Assembly: GCF_000237925.1 (NCBI RefSeq)
Contig: NW_017386087.1
Coordinates: forward strand, 124,001-188,000
Source of the DNA: Schistosoma mansoni
Taxonomy: Eukaryota > Platyhelminthes > Trematoda > Strigeidida > Schistosomatidae
Reading direction: 5' to 3'
DNA length: 64,000 nt
Position numbers and translations under genes: made by a program. Of the stretch, positions 56,779-64,000 are shown in pieces. Numbering within the stretch: the stretch's first letter is position 1; the number at the start of each line of letters is the position of its first letter. The notes under the pieces were generated by a model. That model was not told the DNA's origin. It searched no databases and saw only the letters and a list, made by a program, of their open reading frames with translations.

Positions 56779-58244
56779 GTATGTCTTTTTACTTGTATAA
56801 AATTGTTTAATTATAGGAAAGAATTCTTTCATGGTACATGGAAGGTATTCATTTTTACCTGGGATATATTATTTTAAATTCATATTATCTTTTTAAAGAA
56901 AAAACGGTATATTTAAACGACTGTTCAATTAACTGATTGTTTTCGTCATTGACTGGCATAAACCATTGTGAATTGTTGTGAACCAGGGAGGACTGGTTGT
57001 CCACTTTATCTTAGTCTACAATTTATCATCAACACACACGATCACGGGTGATTAAATTGATGGCCTTAGAATTTCACGGAGAAAATGATATTGCTAAGAG
57101 GTTCGAGTAAAACCTGCGACCTGTGAAATCAATTAAGTCAGAAGCGTGGCAGCTCTACCTTGATAATGTTAAATGATGAATACGTTACTTTTTAAATCAA
57201 CTGCTATTGTAAATGTTAACCATTGGATACCGGATACTATGTATCAATAAGATAACAATTTTTTCAGAATCTAAAGCTTCCCGACTCTGCCTCATTTGAC
57301 GTTGAGATTTCGCAAACTAGGAAATAACATTTGTCGATTAGTCTGCGGTTTTCACTGGTGTTAGAGCGCATACATCAGTCGATGACAACAATCACATTCA
57401 TACGAAACACAATGCGTCATATTCATAATATCAATAAAGGAAAAATATTGGGTTAGATATGATAATAAATTTTGACGAATAACAATCACATTTAAAAATT
57501 AGTTTGGCATACTTCTCTCTACTTAGTCTAAATAGTACTAACTCAATTGATTCATCCAACGTAAATATAGAAATGATATAGGATTTTGATTGAACAACTA
57601 TGATGTAAGTGGAGAATATATTCTTGAAATCTAACGCATTTCACCTTGATACCAGACACTGCTCAAACCACTCATCATTGTTTTCGTAAACTTTCACAAA
57701 ATATTTGTTTCATATCAGTTTTCTCACTTTGCAAACAACAGTGACCAGAATTTATTTCATAGTGATAGCACTTTCACTGACTGGTATATAATGTTAGCTA
57801 TTTAGAAAGTTTTGATTGGAATACAGTGCACATCTGGACTCACCTTTAGTCATCAAAGAAAATATTCTGACGGTTACAATATTTTTTCTCTCGGAAATAC
57901 GCATGGAAGTTTTTCATTTTGAAAAACATAGGATAACTTAACCGTATAAATAATGCAAAATTTGTTGGACTGAATGATATTCCTAGTGTTTATCAAGCCA
58001 GTGAAACAATAGACAACAAGCTTCTGAATTAAAAGTTATATGGTGTTAAGTTGGATAATAACAGAAAAATGATGCTTAGATATTCTCCTTAGTAGAGCGA
58101 TTCAATATCTGAGTGATTAGGATATATTTCCTCCAAAAACCACTTGCTAAAGCTCATGAGAGGTTTTAACTCACCAACAGTGAAGCTTATTAGCACAGTG
58201 CGATAACGCACCAACTGTAGTTGGTATTAAACGTCTACTTACTC
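56779..58244. other. CFAP91 intron 6, 5' part
   Basis: AT-rich; no repeat or motif identified before the RTE palindrome. Confidence 0.4.
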
Positions 58245-58251
58245 CAGTTAC

Positions 58252-58676
58252 CCCTCGTGGAGGAGCATAGGCAGCCCACAATCATTCTCCATCCAACCCT
58301 GTCCAGGACAATCCTTTCCAGTTATTTCTAGTTGTTATTCATCCTTTTCATATTTGCTTCTATTTCCCGGTGTAATGTGTTCTTTGGCCTTCCTCTTCTC
58401 AGTTTCCCTTCAGGATTCCAAGTTAGCGCTTGCTTCGCGATACAGTTTGGTGATTTCCTCAATGTATGTCCTATCCACTTCCGGTGTGTTTTCCTAATTT
58501 CCTCTTCAGCTGGAAGCTGGTTTGTTCTCTCCCATAGTGAGCTGTTGCTGATGGTATCCAGTCAACGGACATTGAGCAACTTGCGTAGACAATTGTTCAT
58601 AAGTATTTGTACTTTTGTGATGATGATGGTTGTAGTAGTTCTCCAATTTTCAGCTCCGTTTAGTAGGACTGAGTAA
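58252..58676 (-). mobile_element. RTE-like family A fragment (left palindrome arm)
   Basis: C-terminal RTE region on the minus strand, joined at 58677 to family B on the plus strand. Mirrors 61681-62148. Confidence 0.88.
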
Positions 58677-59662
58677 TAATGCCAGGATGTTTGCGTTGCG
58701 TTTCTCCCTATCTAAATGTAAATTGTTACTCCAGGACTGGCCTGGCCTGCATCAACACCTGAACTAAGGATAGGGAGTGAAGTAGTCGAACGCGTCGACA
58801 ATTTCACTTATCTTGGAAGTCTGATCAGACCTAATGGGTTGATGTCTGACGAAATCTCTGCACGGATTCAAAAAGCTCGATTAGATTTTGCCAACTTACG
58901 TCACCTATGGCGAAGACGAGATATCCGTCTATCAATTAAGGGACGAGTATACTGTGCAGCAGTTCGCTCTGTTCTACTTTACAGCTGTGGAACGTGGCCA
59001 TTAAGAGTAGAAGATGCTGTCAAGTTACTAGTATTTGACCACAGATGCCTTAGAAATATTGCTCTCATCTACTGGGATCACCGGGTAAGTAATAGTGAGG
59101 TTAGACGCAGGGTATTAGGAAATGATGGTAAATCAGTTGATGAGTTTGTGAATCTTCATCGACTGAGATGGTTGGGCCATGTGTTATGTATGCCTGGACA
59201 CCGATTGCCACGACGCGCACTGCTGACTAGTTTGGGGATGGTTGGAAGAGAGTTAGGGGCGGCCAAACCAAAACATGACATCAGTGCTTGAAGTCACTAG
59301 CTTCTGGTCTGAGCCATGTTGGCGGATGCAGACTACCTGGTTGGGGTCCGCATGACTATCGTAACCAATGGTTGGAGACTCTGTGTGACATGGCTCAGAA
59401 TCGACCACAATGGCGTTGGTGTATACACTCTTTATCTTCCCTTAAACCTTAAGATTAAAATTGCTTCATAACTTTCTTCCTTCTTATACTACATCCTTAT
59501 ATACAACCTATCTTTTATATACTACCACCACTAAATTAACTACTTCTATGAATTTGGTGTTTATCTTGTTATGCTAACGAGGTATGGCAACTTGGACCGA
59601 TGCATAAATATGCCTGGTCCTACATTGTAGCTGACTGACTGACTGACACTCTTTATCTCTAC
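58677..59662 (+). mobile_element. RTE-like family B fragment (left palindrome arm)
   Basis: Open 58839-59291 with MSDEISARIQKARLDFANLR, RVYCAAVRSVLLYSCGTWPL and HRLRWLGHVLCMPGHRLPRR, then the 3' UTR to the gap. Very close to 2764-3590. Confidence 0.9.
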
Positions 59663-59862
59663 NNNNNNNNNNNNNNNNNNNNNNNNNNNNNNNNNNNNNN
59701 NNNNNNNNNNNNNNNNNNNNNNNNNNNNNNNNNNNNNNNNNNNNNNNNNNNNNNNNNNNNNNNNNNNNNNNNNNNNNNNNNNNNNNNNNNNNNNNNNNNN
59801 NNNNNNNNNNNNNNNNNNNNNNNNNNNNNNNNNNNNNNNNNNNNNNNNNNNNNNNNNNNNNN
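59663..59862. other. Assembly gap at the palindrome centre (200 N)
   Basis: Lies between family B 3' tail (+) and a family A piece (+). Confidence 0.99.
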
Positions 59863-60095
59863 CGGAGAACAACCCAATCACACTTAATGCGGAAGCTCTG
59901 GAAGAGATAGAAACTTTCACGTATCTGAGAAGCATCACCGATGAACAAGGAGGATCCGATGTAGACGTAAAGGCAAGGATTGGCTTAGCAAAGGCCGCAC
60001 TGCTATAATCGAAAAACATATGGAAATCAAGACAACTGTCAACCAATATCAAAGTCAGAATCTTCAATACGAACGTCAAGACAGTCCTAATGAAC
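59863..60095 (+). mobile_element. RTE-like family A fragment
   Basis: Plus strand ENNPITLNAEALEEIETFTY and GGSDVDVKARIGLAKAALL, then a break straight into the 221-base tail repeat. Confidence 0.85.
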
Positions 60096-60975
60096 AGTTA
60101 GTCAGTCAGCTTCAACGTAGGACCAGGCATATTTATGCATCGGTCCAAATTGCCATACCTCGTTAGCACAACAAGATGAACACCAAATTCATAGAAGTAG
60201 TTAATTTAGTGGTGGTAGTATATAAAAGATAGGTTGTATATAAGGATATGGCATAGGAAGGAAGAAAGTTATGAAGCAATTTTAATCTCAAGGTTTAAGT
60301 AGAGATAAAGAGTGTCAGTCAGTCAGTCAGCTACAATGTAGGACCAGGCATATTTATGCATCGGTCCAAGTTGCCATACCTCGTTAGCATAACAAGATAA
60401 ACACCAAATTCATAGAAGTAGTTAATTTAGTGGTGGTAGTATATAAAAGATAGGTTGTATATAAGGATATGGCATAGGAAGGAAGAAAGTTATGAAGCAA
60501 TTTTAATCTCAAGGTTTAAGTAGAGATAAAGAGTGTCAGTCAGTCAGTCAGCTACAATGTAGGACCAGGCATATTTATGCATCGGTCCAAATTGCCATAC
60601 CTCGTTAGCACAACAAGATGAACACCAAATTCATAGAAGTAGTTAATTTAGTGGTGGTAGTATATAAAAGATAGGTTGTATATAAGGATATGGCATAGGA
60701 AGGAAGAAAGTTATGAAGCAATTTTAATCTCAAGGTTTAAGTAGAGATAAAGAGTGTCAGTCAGTCAGTCAGCTACAATGTAGGACCAGGCATATTTATG
60801 CATCGGTCCAAGTTGCCATACCTCGTTAGCATAACAAGATAAACACCAAATTCATAGAAGTAGTTAATTTAGTGGTGGTAGTATATAAAAGATAGGTTGT
60901 ATATAAGGATGTAGTATAAGAAGGAAGAAAGTTATGAAGCAATTTTAATCTTAAGGTTTAAGGGAAGATAAAGAG
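60096..60975 (-). repeat. 221-base tandem repeat of an RTE 3' tail, four copies
   Basis: The word GCATATTTATGCATCGG recurs at 60127, 60348, 60569 and 60790, exactly 221 bases apart. Each unit is the family B 3' UTR read backwards, joined by (GTCA)n. Copies 2 and 4 share variants (ATAACAAGATAAAC) against 1 and 3 (ACAACAAGATGAAC). Confidence 0.95.
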
Positions 60976-61680
60976 TGTATACACCAACGCCATTGTGGTC
61001 GATTCTGAGCCATGTCACACAGAGTCTCCAACCATTGGTTACGATAGTCATGCGGACCCCAACCAGGTAGTCTGCATCCGCCAACATGGCTCAGACCAGA
61101 AGCTAGTGACTTCAAGCACTGATGTCATGTTTTGGTTTGGCCGCCCCTAACTCTCTTCCAACCATCCCCAAACTAGTCAGCAGTGCGCGTCGTGGCAATC
61201 GGTGTCCAGGCATACATAACACATGGCCCAACCATCTCAGTCGATGAAGATTCACAAACTCATCAACTGATTTACCATCATTTCCTAATACCCTGCGTCT
61301 AACCTCACTATTACTTACCCGGTGATCCCAGTAGATGAGAGCAATATTTCTAAGGCATCTGTGGTCAAATACTAGTAACTTGACAGCATCTTCTACTCTT
61401 AATGGCCACGTTCCACAGCTGTAAAGTAGAACAGAGCGAACTGCTGCACAGTATACTCGTCCCTTAATTGATAGACGGATATCTCGTCTTCGCCATAGGT
61501 GACGTAAGTTGGCAAAATCTAATCGAGCTTTTTGAATCCGTGCAGAGATTTCGTCAGACATCAACCCATTAGGTCTGATCAGACTTCCAAGATAAGTGAA
61601 ATTGTCGACGCGTTCGACTACTTCACTCCCTATCCTTAGTTCAGGTGTTGATGCAGGCCAGGCCAGTCCAGGAGTAACAA
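60960..61680 (-). mobile_element. RTE-like family B fragment (right palindrome arm)
   Basis: Minus-strand copy of 58720-59425, same protein motifs. Joined to family A at 61681. Confidence 0.9.
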
Positions 61681-62148
61681 GACAACTGTCAACCAATATC
61701 AAAGTCAGAATCTTCAATACGAACGTCAAGACAGTCCTACTAAACGGAGCTGAAAATTGGAGAACTACTACAACCATCATCATCACAAAAGTACAAATAC
61801 TTATGAACAATTGTCTACGCAAGTTGCTCAATGTCCGTTGACTGGATACCATCAGCAACAGCTCACTATGGGAGAGAACAAACCAGCTTCCAGCTGAAGA
61901 GGAAATTAGGAAAACACACCGGAAGTGGATAGGACATACATTGAGGAAATCACCAAACTGTATCGCGAAGCAAGCGCTAACTTGGAATCCTGAAGGGAAA
62001 CTGAGAAGAGGAAGGCCAAAGAACACATTACACCGGGAAATAGAAGCAAATATGAAAAGGATGAATAACAACTAGAAATAACTGGAAAGGATTGTCCTGG
62101 ACAGGGTTGGATGGAGAATGATTGTGGGCTGCCTATGCTCCTCCACGA
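61681..62148 (+). mobile_element. RTE-like family A fragment (right palindrome arm)
   Basis: Plus strand QLSTNIKVRIFNTNVKTVLL to the C-terminus ([20 protein letters not shown]) and the end near 62148. Extends about 60 bases further towards the junction than the left arm does. Confidence 0.88.
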
Positions 62149-62269
62149 GGGGCAACAGGGGCAAGTATGTAAGTCCTTAACTAATTTAGACATTTATTAT
62201 CAGTGCACATTTAAACGTAATATTGGTCAACTTACTAATTTTTTCGTTTTCAAACAATTACTTACACAG

Positions 62270-62389
62270 TATTTGCAAAACACCCCAGTAAGTGAAGCAA
62301 ATACCGCTCTAAGAAAACCACGATTTTTACAAAAGATTGAAAAACCTATGTCACGTCCAATAACACCAGATTATATAACAATAAAAAGT
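62270..62389 (+). CDS. CFAP91: CFAP91 exon 7 (last in window)
   Basis: Acceptor CTTACACAG ends at 62269; phase 0 in and out; donor GTAAGT at 62390. YLQNTPVSEANTALRKPRFL and SRPITPDYITIKS match the family's K-PPRFLQR...PRLPTPTLEM. The IQ-like and C-terminal coiled-coil parts must lie to the right of the window. Confidence 0.9.
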
Positions 62390-63484
62390 GTAAGTTTAAT
62401 TTAAAGATTTTTTTGTTTTATTTTATCTTATTGCTTAGTTAAGCAGTAATGGATTGGAGTAAAAGTAAGTGCGGTATCAGTAATGCGAAATCTTTCACTC
62501 TTGACCCAATCCGTGTAAGGATGTTGATACTTTTTGGTTTAGATACACGCGATGTTCGTAATAAATGGTAAGGGAAGTGATGTGTAGGCGAGAATTATTG
62601 GTTACTTTGCTTAGTCAGACATGTAGATGGGGTGATAGGTGTTATATGTGTTATCTATATTCCGCTATCCTGATTATTATTGATTGACTGTTCCTTGTTG
62701 TTGGACTGTGTCGGATTTTGGTTCGGAAATATATTGACGTTCTAGTCAGGCTAATCTCGTGTTCTTGATCTGAGGTGTGTTGAGGTCCTGTAGAATAGAC
62801 ACTGGGTGGGAATCTAGTGTAGATATTCGTCTAGGGTAAATTAACGTCCCACATACGTGTAAGAAGTAATAGAACTGTTATAACAAGAAACCCTGGCGTT
62901 ATGACAAGTATCTTACCGTTTATAACAGGAAGCCAATGTGACATACCTATAAACTGATCACATTTTCTCCTGGATCTTCAGTCCTATTATTGTCTCATCC
63001 TCTTTATTGTGCGAACTAATTTCTTGTATTCAAACCATATTCTCTATTTGAATAATTGCCATATTGTGATTTAGAACATTATATATAAGCGAACAATATT
63101 GTTTTCGATTAGATCCTCATCTGGCTTTACTCTAATATACAGTAATATTTATATGCATATACGAAATTATTAAACCAATCAAGGCAATTTATGAGTCAAT
63201 GATAACAGTGGAATAGATTACATAACTAAAAATAATAAGTGAAAAGTACAAATTAGTAGTGTGATGACAGGTGTACTAATTGTGATAAGAATAATAAAGG
63301 CTTGAATCAATGTTACATAATGGCGATGGGTCAATGATTAGAAAAATATAGACACTGAAATAACATTCATAAAAATTATAAGATTACGTAATAAGAGGTG
63401 TTCAGATAATTGGACCGTGAAACATATTTGAAAAAAAAATAAATATTTGGTAGGAGGGGTTAAAGAAAAATAAACGAAGAAAGA
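62390..63484. other. CFAP91 intron 7
   Basis: AT-rich, no motif recognised before the Penelope-like fragment. Confidence 0.4.
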
Positions 63485-63905
63485 GTATGGAAAATAAAAT
63501 TATCTATTAGGGCCAAGGGAGAGATAATGGTGTTGCAAATTTCTTATGAACACAAAGACTAGGATTGTTGGCTCGAATTCCTATAGCTTCTTCTATGTGA
63601 AAGAGACGAGATCGAACCCCATAAGGAAAACTGGTAGGAATACGATAACTAACTTTGAATGACTTATTTCTGTCAACCATATGATCGCTATCGATCAAGT
63701 GTGAAAGAACCGAGCTCCGTATTGCCTTGACAGTATCTTTTCCTAACCACGGAGGTAGGTAGTTCACTAACTCTTTGGCTCAGTTGTCTGGTAATGCGCC
63801 CGATATAGCTTTCTCCACAGGATCAGCTGAATTCGTAGATACACATAGAAGTGGCATAACCAGGTAACTTATCCTTTAGTTGAGGAATCACCATAGATCG
63901 GGTCG
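63485..63905 (-). pseudogene. Penelope-like GIY-YIG endonuclease fragment
   Basis: Minus strand, two frames: CIYEFS then SCGESYIGRITRQLSQRVSE (63785-63870; CxY-F...CG-SYIGRT-R-L--R--E is the GIY-YIG signature), and 63507-63767 with IRSSVLSHLIDSDHMVDRNK, EAIGIRANNPSLCVHKKF and the terminal LSLPWP typical of schistosome Penelope-like proteins. A stop and a frameshift break it. Confidence 0.8.
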
Positions 63906-64000
63906 AGTATGATAGACAGAGGTCGGCTGCATTAAACGTTCTCTTCACTGCTCTAGTTAGCTGGTGATATGCTACGTGATAGACTAATAGAAAACAATAT

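Noticed and set aside
60096-60975. CRISPR-like regular repeats
   Set aside because: 221-base units without unique spacers, in a eukaryotic genome; they are tandem LINE tails.
61112-62071. 319-residue minus-strand ORF
   Set aside because: Fusion of family B sense sequence with family A antisense across the chimeric junction; not a gene.

Overview
The window looks like a stretch of a blood-fluke (Schistosoma or close relative) genome. It is AT-rich and intron-rich, carries tandem ~335-bp repeats with a tRNA-like head and a hammerhead ribozyme (the Sm-alpha type known from schistosomes), CsRn1/Kabuki-like gypsy elements primed by tRNA-Trp, and trematode-type RTE, CR1 and Penelope-like elements. 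It contains parts of two conserved eukaryotic genes. Most of the rest is repeats, some nested several layers deep. Six runs of exactly 200 N are placeholder gaps, all in or beside repeats. The species cannot be fixed from the sequence alone.

Layout. 1-4.4 kb: the last two coding exons of a NDUFAF6-like gene (+), with an old non-LTR copy and a GC-richer repeat in the intron. 4.4-13 kb: intergenic, with a tRNA-headed SINE, an RTE remnant, a CR1-type ORF1 remnant and a gypsy gag fragment. 13.0-17.7 kb: a compact gypsy element (E4, -) with an open ~1380-codon gag-pol. 17.9-40.1 kb: a ~2.98-kb inverted duplication whose arms both carry the first two exons of CFAP91. The left arm was split by gypsy E1 (-). 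E1's 5' LTR was split by gypsy E2 (-), and E2's 5' LTR was split by a 1.3-kb insertion. The arms face each other across a third gypsy copy, E3 (-). The right arm keeps the empty site.

From 37.3 kb to the right edge the CFAP91 gene (+, axonemal radial-spoke/CSC protein) runs through seven coding exons (37.3, 37.6, 43.9, 46.0, 53.0, 56.6 and 62.3 kb) with matching splice phases; its 3' end lies beyond the window. Its introns hold a solo LTR, RTE fragments, the hammerhead array (48.7-50.1 kb), other hammerhead-like SINEs, a Penelope remnant with inverted flanks (55.7-56.4 kb) and a palindrome of chimeric RTE fragments with a 221-bp tandem repeat (58.2-62.2 kb).

The two host genes have unrelated jobs (mitochondrial complex I assembly and ciliary motility) and nothing suggests joint regulation. 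All family assignments come from reading motifs by eye; no searches were run.
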